Assembly (NCBI GenBank): GCA_963573315.1
Contig: OY752140.1
Span: 3,906,001-3,970,000 of the forward strand
Direction of reading: 5' to 3'
Source of the DNA: Entomortierella parvispora
Lineage: Eukaryota; Mortierellomycota; Mortierellomycetes; Mortierellales; Mortierellaceae
DNA: 64,000 nucleotides
The notes beneath the pieces were generated by a model that had not been told where the DNA came from, did not search any database, and saw only the letters and a list, made by a program, of their open reading frames with translations. The position numbers and the translations under genes were made by a program. Positions 1 to 10,678 of this stretch are shown here, in pieces (the stretch's first letter is position 1; every line of letters begins with the position of its first letter).

Positions 1-2248
1 ACTGTTAGAAATTTCAAGAAAGAGAAGTACAAAACTGTTTACCCTCAAAAAGACCTTAGCACCTACCCTTTCAAACTGCTGCGAATACACGAGGACTTGG
101 AAATACTGGAGAGGACTGTTGTTCTTTGGGTTGAAGTAGTTTGGACCATACTTGAGGACAAGAGCCTGGAAATCTGCGAGGTCGTACTTGTCCTGAGGCA
201 TAGTGTCGTTCTTGGGCTCGCGAATCATAGAAAGCTAGTTGATGCAAGTGTTGGCAAGTTAGAATCATACAACGATAGATTCGGTAGAAATCAAGCAACA
301 AAGAGGTGTTTGTACCTGAAGCCACATGAAATCTTCTAATGCTCCGATGACTGGTGTTGTTCTCTTGTTCAGTTCACATCTTCCAATGATCTTGTACAGT
401 GTCAGCTTGTAAGGGTCCACCGTGTCAGAGCTGTAACGGATTCTTTGGTTGAAATCTGACAATAGACGCTCCTGCATAGGTGTAGGCAAAGTGCGATCCT
501 CGCTTTCCAAGAACGTGGCGAGGTATGTAACAAATTGACGATCTGCTGGTGCAAAGCTCTGTTCGATTTCTGTTGCGTATTTCAGAGCCTCGTGGGCATT
601 TCCTGTCCTGAGCAAATAGTAAAGCTGTGCCCACACTGCCTGGCCATTCGCAATCTAAAATCCATATAAGACGGATTAGATATGTCAATGTTGAAAAAAA
701 ATGACGCAAACTATTCGAACGGAAACATACCTCCAGATTGGGTTGTGACCATGATCCATAGCGGAGATATTTCAGTTGAACAAAGGCACGGATGGTGTTC
801 ATAAGTGAAGGAACGCCTCCAAGGTTTGCCTCTGCAGGGTTCTCGGCTACAGCAGCTTCGATATGGTTCATAAATTGCTTCTCCAGGAAAGTCCTTGATC
901 CTCGAATCAAATGCTGGCGCAAGGCAGCCGCATTTGGGCTTTTGTACGGAGAGCTCAGGTAAGCGTTTGCGTAGACACGCTCCCTCAAGGTCTGACTCTG
1001 GAAACGCCCATTACGTAACTCCTGTTCGCCTAACACGGACACTAAAAGCTCCCATGTCTCTTGGATCTTTGGGTTGGCCTGTAAGAAGCGATGGATATTA
1101 GCATCAAGAGATAAGGATGACCGACTTGTCAAGGAGTTTTCCGTTTGATCTACCTGATCTTTGTGTGCCAATCGTGACGCTTCAACGAATGAGCTGGCCA
1201 GGGGGTAAGCGGAACCCTGGAGACGCGCATCGCACAAGTCGTATACGACCTTGTAATACGGCTTAAGAGTGCTGAATAGCAAGTCCAGAGAAGCTGGGTT
1301 CTGACCAATTCCAGGAACGTACGCGGACTAGAAATGTCAGAGCTGTGGTTAGCACACGCCTTCCCATGGTTTCACCAAGGAACATAGGGACCAGTTGACT
1401 TACGCTCTGCAAACTGGAAGCTCCACGGAAGGTTCTAGTGGAAGCGCCAAAGTCCTTCTCTGCTCCAGTGGTCTGATTATTGTGCTGTCCCAGTTCCTCA
1501 AAGATCCTCTTTTTTGTCCTCTCCCAGTCATAGTTCAAGGAAGTTTCGAAGTTGGAATCGAAATCCATGACAGTCTACGTTTGGAAGAAATTTGCTGTCA
1601 AACGCAATTCAATCAACGTAGGCGGCAAGTGTCCGAGTCGGCCTTATTTTAACCATACCTCTCTTCTGCTCTCGTCGATAGTGTTCACAATTATCTGCTC
1701 GTGTTGATACTTCAAGAAGGCCTGCCGTTTGATAATGGTAAGATAGGCTGTTAGTATCTCCAACACTCCAGACTCAACCTCTGGTGAATGTTTTGAGTCG
1801 GTTGCATACCTCCGTATCAGTGTCGTGAATGGGCTGGAATGGCTCGAAGGTAGATTTGAGATTGATTGCGTTCAGGGTCGAGTTCATGGCATTGGCGTCG
1901 ACGCCACCTTTTGCCAGAAAGAAGTGACTATAAACATGAAACGCGCGCAAGGCGAAGTCGTTAGTCACCGACATCGGCTGACAAGGTCCTCTCCTTGGAG
2001 ACAGAGAGAGAGATACAAGCAGGGAGATCCATTCTCTATCTCTCATTCTTCAGTTGATTGCTCGCCACATCTCCTTACGCTTTGTTGTCTGCCAGGTCGA
2101 TGGGCTTTGTCGTCTTTGCGGCAAGCTTGCGCGACTGATTCTCAATCTGATCAATGCCGCGCTCAATGTGAGGCAGCTGCAGCCCACCAATGTGGCTGGT
2201 CAGCTGCTTTGAACTCTCAGCGAGTTGGGCCAGGGTAGAGAGCGACAT
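1..2248 (-). CDS. NIC96: Nucleoporin Nic96/Nup93 (3' end outside window)
   Basis: Linker nucleoporin of the inner ring of the nuclear pore complex, which anchors the Nsp1-type channel trimer. Exons read 2248-2079, 1927-1810, 1721-1659, 1574-1404, 1327-731, 654-316 and 234-67. An acceptor at 3-2 opens an eighth exon at base 1, so the C-terminal part lies outside. All exon phases agree. The N-terminal segment holds family motifs: an AHFFLAKGG-type helix, then FLKYQHEQ and the DFDSNFETSLNYDWE stretch, followed by the alpha-solenoid with AFVQLKYLRYG and ANGQAVWAQLYYLLR. ATG 2248 is the first in-frame ATG after an upstream stop. The gene is divergent from the F-box/WD40 gene, with 320 bp between the two start codons. 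Family assignment is firm; the C-terminus cannot be assessed. Confidence 0.93.
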
Positions 2249-2568
2249 GGATGCGGTGTTTTTGATTGGGTCCTGGAGGGTCCTGTCAAGAATGTCGCCG
2301 TTGGTTGCAATGCAGAATGCAGAAGATCAGCGCGTTTGGCTTCCCAAAGGGGCCAAAAAAATCAACTACGTCACCGAGATTCTACTGGTGCACATTTTGC
2401 GTCCCTCCTTCCTCGGACCCTTCCTTCCTCGACCATGGCCCCCCCAAGGTCACTCCTTCTCTCCACCTTCATTCCCCATCCTGTTTCTTTTTCATTCACA
2501 CTTCACGCTTTACTTTTCGACTCGGCCCTTTTGCATCGGTCAACGCTGCTCTTCAGGGTACCCGTGCA
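2249..2568. promoter_or_regulatory. Divergent promoter region NIC96 / F-box-WD40
   Basis: 320 bp separate the start codons of two divergently read genes, so both promoters must lie here or overlap the 5' exons. The half next to the plus-strand gene (about 2395-2560) is C/T-rich, typical of fungal leaders. No TATA box is obvious. The frame upstream of 2569 stays open to about 2266, so a longer F-box protein is not excluded, but the encoded sequence is low complexity. Confidence 0.5.
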
Positions 2569-5500
2569 ATGTCCCATTCCTCAAGCTTGTCACACACAGA
2601 CTCCCCCTCGCCTAGTTTACCCGACGAGGGCTATGACGAGCAGCGCATAGACATACCCAAATGGGTTCAAGGATGGAGCGACGAACAGCGCGCCGGTACG
2701 GTCAATTATAATCTTGGGATAGATTTAAAGTCATTGTCTTTAAGAGAGCCAGGAAACTCACCTTTGCCAACATCCCGCTCCTTGACCCTTCTCCTTCCCC
2801 TTAGAACTCGCCATCCAGCTTTTAAAGTCGGTCTCACCCTCCGTGTTCTCAAGGAGCTTTATGCGCCTGACGCCATTATTCCAGTTTCGAGACTTCTTGG
2901 TCCTTCTCCCTTATGAACTTGCGAGTAGGTGACGCTGTCGATTTTAGAACAGTCTCAAGAGATTGATGATCTACTGCTTCCTTTTTTTTATTTATATTTT
3001 TTGTGGGGTGACATCAGTCTAACCACTCTGTGTTACAAACTGTCCTACTCTATTAGTTCATGTGCTGTCGTTCCTAGACACAGAAACGTTGAGCAAAGTC
3101 GCGTTGGTGTCCAAGGCGTGGTACAAGTTTGCGTGCGACAACACTACATGGAAGAGAATCTACTTTGAGCAGGGCTGGACAGTTAACCAGGAGATGATTG
3201 ACTGGTATCTTCGGTCCACGGAGCTGAAAGCGGACTGGGCACGTCAGCAGGAGCAGGAACGCCATCGTGCCCGAGTCCATTTTGAAGCAGAGTCTTCTGT
3301 GAAAAGCGGAAAACGTAAAATGATAGAAATCGACATGCTCGAAGTCGACGACGACCTGCGCGATACCTATGGTCTTTCATCCAGGCGGTCACCCAGTACA
3401 ACAGCACAGTATGGTAGCGAGGACGAACGTTTCTGTTCGGGATATGGACAGGGTAGTAATTCAGAATGCATGGACTCGCCTATTTCTGACCCCTCTGAGG
3501 ATATCGTCATGGCGCATTCCAGCGAAGGAGACGATCCTGAACTTTCGGCAACTATCCCAGGACTTTGCATCTCCAGCCAAAGCTATGGCTCCATTTCACC
3601 AGAAGGATCTCCATCGATGCCAATGGATCCTCAATTTGGAGCATCCTCCTCTGCGGCAGACACATCATCAGAACACATGTCTTCCTCTCCATCTCAGAAA
3701 CATGGAAAGTTTTCACTTTCTAGCACCACATTCATGCCGACACTCTATCGAACACGCATGTCAATACCCATGTACATCGGCAACCCTCGTTTGGCACCAC
3801 CTTCTCTCCGCAGGAAAATGTCTCAGCGGTCGAATCCTCCAGCTGCTCTTCGACTACCCAATATATTTACAGGAGGGACTTCATCATCTTCGGGACAATT
3901 TCCAACGGGTCCAACTAGATTTTTCACTCATCGAAGGTCGAATTCAATGGACCCACCAAAGCCAGATTCCCAACCGTCTTCACCCACGATAACCAATATA
4001 CCCACCTCGCCTAATCTGTCCAATAGTAGCCCTACAGGGGGCTCTCTCCCACCAGGATCTTCGAAAAGTCTCTGGAATGTGATTAGACATGGAGTCATGG
4101 GCGTGTCTGGATCCGCAGCTTGGCCATATCTGCACTCTCATCGGCATCTGAGTGGAGATGACACCGACTCTCCATCACGTTCACCTCATACATCATCCTC
4201 ATCGTCACCAGTTTTTCAACATCATCATCATCACCACCATAATCACCCCAGTTCGCTTGCAGGATGGCTGATGCATCTCCCGTCACCTCTTAGCCCCTCA
4301 AAACAACACCGTACTCCATCTTCGCCACCCAGATCGCCCGTTCTTCGATCGTTCCATCCTTTCACCCCTTCGGACGATGCATCGACTTCTGAAATGAACA
4401 CTCCAAAAATGCCCAGGCGTATGGATTACTCTAGAGAGGATACGCCGAGCCCGCTGGAACTCCTTTCGCCTGCAACTGTGGCCATCCATCGAGACCCCTC
4501 GACAGGACGACCCACTATTAACTGGAAGTATCTTTGCCAGCAAAGGACAATCTTGCAACGAAACTGGAATACCGGAATCCACACCGCCCGAGAATTGCCA
4601 GGCCACACTGAAGGGATCTACTGTGTCCAATTTGATGATCATAAGATTATAAGCGGAAGTCGAGACAATACCATCAAAATCTGGGACTTGAGCTCTGGTC
4701 TTTGCGCCCGGACTTTATCCGGCCACAGTGCGAGTGTACTGTGCCTGCACTATGAAGGGAACAGGATTGTGAGCGGTAGCAGTGACACCAACATCATGGT
4801 CTGGGACATGGAAACCGGGTCAGTGGTCAGGACGTTGACTGGACATTCAGATAGTGTCTTGAGTTTGCGGTTCGAGAACGATACGGTTGTGAGCTGCAGC
4901 AAGGATCGAACAGTCCGGATCTGGAATATCAGCACAGGCAGAATGATCAGGGTACTAGCGGGCCATCTTGCGGCAGTGAATGCGGTTCAGTTTTCACCAG
5001 AGATCTCGTCCGACTCTGCTTCGTCATTCGAGAATCCTCACTTCGTGTCGACATCCAGTCCGAGAGCTTCGCGATTCCCTGCCAACGTCAGGATTGTGGT
5101 CTCTGCGAGTGGAGACAAGACTATCAAGGTTTGGTCCTTTGACACTGGCGAATGTTTGAGAACGCTTTATGGCCATGCTCGCGGTATTGCCTGCATTCAG
5201 CTCGAGGGAAACTGTGTCATCAGCGGGTCCTCGGATAGGACCATCAAGGTCTGGGATATCGCCAAGAATGAGTGCGTTCACACTTTAACAGGACATGAGG
5301 GCCTGGTTAGGACGCTTCAGTTCTCAAAGGAAAAGATTATCAGTGGCAGTTATGACGAGTCGATCAAGATTTGGGACCGGGCAAGCGGCAACAGACTCGC
5401 GGACTTGGAGGGCCGACACTCCCATAGGGTGTTCAAACTCCAATTCAGTGACTCCAAGATTGTCAGTTGTTCACAGGATCAAAAGGTGAGAACACCAAGA

Positions 5501-5624
5501 AAACAAAAAAGGGTCATTTTCTTTCTCATTTCATGGCTTCCTGTGTTAATCATATTTCCATGATTCGCAATAGATCATTGTCTGGGATTTTGCCGTTGGT
5601 GTCGATATGACGTTTATGGCTTGA
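2569..5624 (+). CDS. F-box/WD40 protein, beta-TrCP-like substrate receptor of an SCF ubiquitin ligase
   Basis: Predicted substrate receptor of an SCF E3 ligase: the F-box binds Skp1 and the WD40 propeller binds (usually phosphorylated) substrates. Exons 2569-2695, 2805-2924, 3057-5485 and 5574-5624 give 908 aa. The F-box is at about residues 72-118 (LPYELAIHVLSFLD..TLSKVALVSKAW) and is split by intron 2. Residues about 130-590 form a Ser/Pro-rich, probably disordered insert with a run of seven His. At least seven WD40 repeats follow from about 595 to the end, with GSRDNTIKIWD, GSSDTNIMVWD, SKDRTVRIW and SASGDKTIKVW, closing with IIVWDF as in beta-TrCP. The repeats match beta-TrCP/FBXW1 more closely than Cdc4 or Met30, by recalled family sequence. 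AATAAA lies 87 nt past the stop. The substrate is unknown. Confidence 0.92.
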
Positions 5625-5710
5625 AGTTTCTCGCTTCATCCTCCAATATACCATGAGAAAAATTGTGTATTCTACTACTTTTCTGTTTTTCGTTTTATAC
5701 TTTTTGCAAA

Positions 5711-5716
5711 AATAAA
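5711..5716 (+). terminator. Candidate polyadenylation signal of the F-box/WD40 gene
   Basis: AATAAA about 87 nt after the stop codon at 5624, in an A/T-rich 3' flank. The gene is convergent with the AN1 zinc-finger gene, whose stop codon is at 5791-5793. Confidence 0.5.
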
Positions 5717-5790
5717 ATGGCGCTCTGCCCTTGTATGACCTATTATTATTATCGGGTATGGCATGTCTTTAAAAAAATTGCTGCAATGGT

Positions 5791-6637
5791 CTATGAGATC
5801 GAGCACTTGTCCTTCTCCGTCTTCCCTGACGAGTTTCCATGGCGACCATGGCCGTTCGCGTTGGCGTGTGCTCTTAGTTGAGCCGCTGCAGCTGCAGCTG
5901 AGGCTCTAGCATTCCTTGCAACATTGACAGCTTTGTTCGCAGCTCCATTGCCGCTATTGTTGTTGCTGTTGCCGTTACTGTTGTTGCTACTGTTCCCGTT
6001 CGGGCGTCCCTTATTGTTGATTCCTGGTGATGAAGACCGAGCTGTACAAGCATGGTCACTCTCCAATCGATGTTTCAAACAATAGTTCAGTCGACAATTT
6101 TGACAGACAATGGGGATAGCGGATCGGTTCTTGCAGCCCTTGACATTACAAGAGTTTGTGTAGATGGGTTTCGAGATGGTTGTTGCTGGTTCAGGGCATC
6201 CTGCAGAGATATGTTGTTCCATCCTCAGATTGGGATCCTCGCCCTTCTTGACAGGAACGGGTTTATCGCACAGCGGGCAGATGGGTACCCTTTGATCCTT
6301 AAGAGAAGCGTCCTGGCTGTTTGGGCAGGCATGTCCTTCCAATCTCCAATGGTCCTGACTATAACGAAAAAAAGGGTAAAGTGTTAGTCGAAATGGATAA
6401 AAACATCGTCTTGTCGTTTGTTGGTTCCTGAAAAAAAAGGGACTTACCAGAATGTTTGTTTGCAGTGCTGACATGTGAATGGCAAAAAGTCTGTTGAACA
6501 TGCAACGAGAGAGTTAGTTACTTTGTCATTTTTGTGTTACAACTCGTTTGACCCCTTGGCAACAGTTTCCGTGCGGCCTTACCCAGCTGAGAGCAGGTGG
6601 GGTCAGAGCAATGCTTTCCGATAGATGGCAGTTCCAT
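5791..6637 (-). CDS. AN1-type zinc-finger protein, ZFAND2/AIRAP-like, with C-terminal CaaX box
   Basis: Homologues (AIRAP/ZFAND2A, AIRAPL/ZFAND2B) work with the proteasome and p97/Cdc48 in proteotoxic or arsenite stress. Exons 6637-6583, 6490-6448 and 6358-5791 encode 221 aa. The first AN1 finger (about residues 10-47) opens with ELPSIGKHCSDPTC and DFLPFTCQHC. A PICPLCDKPVPVKKGEDP linker follows, then a second AN1 finger (about 98-135) with NVKGCKNR, CQNCRLNYCLKHR and H-x-C. This order is diagnostic of ZFAND2. The tail is Asn/Ser-rich, then Ala-rich, and ends KDKCSIS, a farnesylation-type CaaX box (Cys218). I see no clear ubiquitin-interacting motif, unlike animal AIRAPL. The start is fixed by MELPSIGKHC, which matches the family N-terminus. 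Confidence 0.92.
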
Positions 6638-7084
6638 TGTCAAGGATTCAAGTATGGAGTGGAAGAGTGTAGAGTCGACGAGGTCAAAGTGGGTGTATGG
6701 TTGCAAGAGGGGAGGACGGAAATCGGCAAATGGATGGCGGGTGAAGGAAGGATGAGGAGAGAAAGGAGAGACGAGGCGGGTCTTATTATGGAGAGGTAGA
6801 TGCGGACAAAAAAAAGACTTGCGTGGCTCCTTGGCTGACGAATGAAAAGAAAAGGAACGGCCCATTGTTCCATGACAACGAGAATACAATGCCGCTGGTG
6901 GTCTCGCAGCTGCGGGCGGTGATTGGCTGGCGCAGATCGTCGCCGCCCTGGGTCCACGTGACTCGTAGGTGGGGGGTTATGGTTCCTCTTAAGCGCCGAA
7001 GTTCCTCTTGAGTCCGGGCGCACCAAAAAGCATGGGGGGATGAACATGTGAGGGTCTCCTTACCTTTTTCCCCCCATCCTCATC
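6638..7084. promoter_or_regulatory. Divergent promoter region AN1 gene / RidA gene
   Basis: 447 bp between divergent start codons. The sequence contains a GTCCACGTGACTC block near 6951 with a CACGTG E-box, the core recognised by bHLH factors such as Pho4/Cbf1 types. No TATA box was recognised. E-boxes are common, so its use here is inference. Confidence 0.45.
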
Positions 7085-7849
7085 ATGTCTCATTCACCCA
7101 ACGGAACCGCCATCATCCTCAAGGACCGCGCTCCTGCCCTTGCCCACTACCCCCATGGCCGCATTGCCAACGGCATGATCTACGTCTCTGGCATCTCTTC
7201 CCGCCGTCTCGACAATACGTAGGACCACTTTCTCACGCGTCCTCTGGCAACACAATATGCTGCCTTTCCTCTGCTCTATCTCAAATCTAAACTCTTCTTC
7301 TACCTCTTCATTTCAGATATGAGGGCGTCAAAGAGAACGCTGACGGAACTCTGGAACTCGACATCAAGGCTCAAACCAAGGCTGTGATTGAAAAGTAAGA
7401 GACAGGTTTGATCCGCACCCACTATTCAAAGCCCTAATGTAGGCAGACGACTGGTAGATGCATCCTGTAAATGACTGGCACTGATATGAAACGAATTGCT
7501 CCTCTGGAATAGCATCAAGGTCATCCTCGAGTCTGAAGGCGCATCCCTGGAGAACATTGTGGACATGACCGTCTTCCTCACGGACATGAAGGACTATGGG
7601 GCGATGAACCAGGTTTACAACACCTACTTTGACGCTGCGACTGGTCCTTCAAGAACCTGCGTTGGAGTCTTGACCCTGCCCTCTGTAATGAAATCGAGAT
7701 GTTGCTCAGTATGTCGGCCGTTTTACTAAACCATTTCTTGGCCTACTAACAAACATTGTCGACTCTCCCTCCTACTACTTGCCAATTAGCCAAAGCTCCT
7801 GATCGAGATCAAGGCCATTGCCCTTGCACCCTCGGCTGCTGCAAAGTAG
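7085..7849 (+). CDS. RidA/YjgF/UK114-family protein, 2-aminomuconate deaminase-like
   Basis: RidA proteins hydrolyse reactive enamine/imine intermediates; one branch acts as 2-aminomuconate deaminase in tryptophan or aminophenol breakdown. Exons 7085-7218, 7317-7394, 7513-7684 and 7790-7849 encode 147 aa, the usual family length. Visible motifs are IYVSGISSRR with DNTYEG (typical of the aminomuconate-deaminase branch), LDIKAQTKAVIENIK, VDMTVFLTDMKDYGAMN, GPSRTCVGV (the conserved active-site Arg) and LLIEIKAIA near the C-terminus. ATG 7085 is the only reasonable start. AATAAA lies 37 nt past the stop. The family is certain; the precise substrate is inferred from the SRR-DNT signature. Confidence 0.92.
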
Positions 7850-7885
7850 CCTGGACAGTTCAAATTGCAGAGACCAACGCAGAAA

Positions 7886-7891
7886 AATAAA
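7886..7891 (+). terminator. Candidate polyadenylation signal of the RidA gene
   Basis: AATAAA 37 nt after the TAG stop at 7849, in an A-rich stretch. It is followed by about 350 bp of C/T-rich DNA that forms the leader/promoter of the sulfotransferase-like gene; no other feature is seen there. Confidence 0.5.
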
Positions 7892-8242
7892 AGAAACAGA
7901 GCAGTAGACCCTTAACGGAAGATATTTTTTGGTCGCCTGCTCATCCATTCACTCCCATGGTTCATTCATCCAACCATCCGCTCTTTCATTCCCGGCTTGG
8001 CTCCTCGTCTCCTCTTACTCTTGCACTTGCATCCCACCCTCTAGCATAACAGCATCCTACTCTTCTGTCCATTGCTCCATCCTTTCCCCCCCCCCCTTTT
8101 CCCTTGCCCTTCCCCCCCGTGTGTCCCTCCTGAGCACATCAAACGGTTGCCTTGTCCTCTCCCCATCGTTCCCCGCCTGTAATCTGGTTGCCACACCTGC
8201 CCTTAATCTTCACATAGTCAGCCGTACAGAAGCAGGACCATA

Positions 8243-10229
8243 ATGCCTCCCCGCATACGTAGGATTGTACTTGTATGCTGTTTCCTGTCCATCTGCCTAG
8301 TCTTTGTGGTGCGCCTGCCCTCAAAGAACCTCCTCTCTGGCATGGGTTTGATGGAGCCAGACCCACAAGATGCGGAGAGAATCATGATGGAACGCTATGC
8401 TCGTAGTCTTCAATTCAAGGGCAAGGTCAGGATAAAGTCGCTGGCGACTGCTCTGGACGACGATGCTAATGATGTCGACATGTTGCCCAAGCGGTTGACA
8501 AAGAAGGAGCGAAGCACAACCATCTACTTTCCTCCCGTCTGCAAGAACGGACGTCATTGGCAGATTTGTAAGAAGATTGTCCCCAGCTTTATGATTGCTG
8601 GAGCAGAGCACAGTGCTGCCGATGTTCTCTACGAGGCCTTCAGGACCCATCCACAGGTCTGGGACCTTGTCAAGTCGAACGAGATGCATGAGAGGTAACA
8701 ATGTTTGCCTTGCGGCTTTTTTTTTTTCTTTTCTTTTCTTGGTTTTCCTTGAAACTTGGCTTTGTTTACTGGCGAGAGAATGTCCTCTCTTGTACTCCCC
8801 TTTGCAGCTGCACCGACATCAACACTGTTCTGACATTATATTTTGCTTAACGCCCATGCGATATGTGGACGGCAATAGAACCGGGAACGCATCATTGACG
8901 GACATGCCCGATCTCGAGAAAACACCCTTCTTTGGGTCGCAAAAGTTCAGCGACCTCGAACCATCCACCAAAAACCTCGAGTGGTATCTGCAATACTTCC
9001 CCTCGATCAAGGACATCCCGCCAGTTGCGCCACACAACCCCGTATTGTCAGGAGAATCCTTGCCCCATATCCAACACTACGGTCTCGGTCATGTTAACAA
9101 TATGGACCATCAGGAAACTCCGGCGTACAATGACCAAAAAATCTTGGTGGGCGAATGTGCCCCAAGCTATCTTCACATGGACGGTGCCAGCAAACGGATT
9201 GCCAGCACTATGCCAGAAATCAAGGCTGTCTTTATCTTCAGAGACCCCATTGACCGTGCATACCTCAACTATCTGGAGCAAAGTATGTCCAGAGTTCTCG
9301 ACTGCGAAACGCCCTCCTCCTTCAGTATACCTTATCGGCTCTGACATTTGCATGTGCTGTCATCTATTTCTTAGAGCAATATGCCGCTGGATACAGTTTC
9401 GAAGAAATCGTGGCCGAGGAGCTGCTAATCCTCAAGGTATGCTTTGAACGCCCAGGAAAGGAAGAGAGAACAAAGTTCTTGAAGTGCCACTCCGAGGAAG
9501 CCAGCAAGGGTAAGTTTATTTCTACACCCGGGTGCGGTAAAATGCTCACGGTATTCGGCAGCTAACAATCTTTCTACAAACAAATTACAGCGGCCAAACG
9601 AATGGGACTCCCCAACCGTCCAAGAGCTAAGAATGCCAGGGGTACGTTGAATCATTTAATGAAACTACTGGGAGGACTGTCGACATTTGAAGCAAATGCT
9701 AACCATTCCTCCACTTATTTTTACAGATCCCCCCACACCGCTCCTGGACTTGATTGTCAAAGGACTCTACTACTCCCAGCTTCATGAGTTTGCGAAACAT
9801 GTACCATTCACAAAGATTCTTGTGCTTCGAACCGAGGATCTCTATGATAAGAAATCGACAGTGTCAACTATGGTGCGGTTATCGCACTTTCTTAACCTTG
9901 ACCCTGCCCCCTTCTTGAATTTTCCTATCGAGATTGGAACGGATCCCATGGCACCTCTCAGACACGGTGGCGCTGGATTCAACAGGATTTTTGGAAGTAA
10001 CTCGATTGTTGTTCAGGATGAAAGCGAAGACATTGACCTGGACGACGAGGATGCAGAGTCAGATTACAGACCAAAGTCACAGCAGGTGACATTCTCAGAT
10101 CCCCCACTGGAACTTGCGACTCGATTCCGTCTTCAGCGCGTCTTTGAACCGCTCAACAAGAGGCTTGTTGACATGTTTGAGCATCGTCAAGACTTTCCTG
10201 GATGGGAGTATGATGTGGATCGCGGGTAA
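8243..10229 (+). CDS. Type II membrane sulfotransferase-like protein with altered PAPS-binding residues
   Basis: The fold resembles Golgi heparan-sulfate/carbohydrate sulfotransferases, which transfer sulfate from PAPS to glycans. Exons 8243-8694, 8879-9282, 9375-9509, 9591-9641 and 9727-10229 encode 514 aa. A short basic N-terminus and one membrane segment (residues about 7-25) predict a Golgi signal anchor. The 5'-phosphosulfate loop aligns at MIAGAEHSAADVLYEAFRTHP (residues 117 onward), where the usual catalytic Lys is His123. The 3'-phosphate motif reads FRDPIDRAYLNYL (Arg272 kept, usual Ser is Leu280). VGECAPSYLHM and ILVLRTEDLYD are further family landmarks. An acidic stretch lies before the C-terminus. 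Membership is clear; PAPS-dependent activity is doubtful (see findings). Confidence 0.82.
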
Positions 10230-10583
10230 ACAACGCGCTGCGCCGACCACGACAAGAAACAAGCCCCTCCCACCCCCAAAATATAAATATATCCATAGAT
10301 TCTAAGTCTTTGTTGGAGGTCAATGAGCCATTTGCAGGCACTAGGCAGTCATAGGGAAGCATGTGTGGGCACGCGCCTTTTGGCCAGTGCGAGTAGGATG
10401 GAGGACGAGAGAACGAGGCCGGGAAAATGCACAGTTCTTGATACGAGAAACAGTCTCGCGGTTTTTTTTCCCTGCTATATATCAGCAGCGCTGCTGCAGC
10501 CGCTGCGTTATCTTCTTTTCTCTCTTGTCCTACTATCCTTTTATCGCTCGCCACCAACCGTACTTTCCCCTCCATTCCCTCTT

Positions 10584-10656
10584 TCTCTCTCTCTCTCTCC
10601 ATCCATACGCACATTCACACTCACACTCACTCACTCACACACATACACACATATAT
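10584..10656 (+). repeat. CT and CA microsatellite in the PFKFB leader
   Basis: (TC)8 at 10584-10599, followed by CA/CACT repeats to about 10656, just upstream of the start codon at 10679. The interval 10230-10583 holds no gene that I can recognise. Confidence 0.8.
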
Positions 10657-10678
10657 ATCGCTCTTGCCTGAAGAACCA

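Noticed and set aside
1741-1809. NIC96 exon containing VLEILTAYLTIIKRQ
   Set aside because: It would need a 31-nt intron. Treating it as intron sequence (GTATGC donor, ACTAAC branch point, CAG acceptor at 1722) gives a normal intron and the family-like DTDTE-AFLKYQHEQ junction.
9375-9509. Extra intron starting at GTATGC (9437) in the sulfotransferase-like gene
   Set aside because: The frame stays open through this site to a better donor at 9510, and the encoded KVCFERPGKEER segment is hydrophilic and plausible; no need for the intron.
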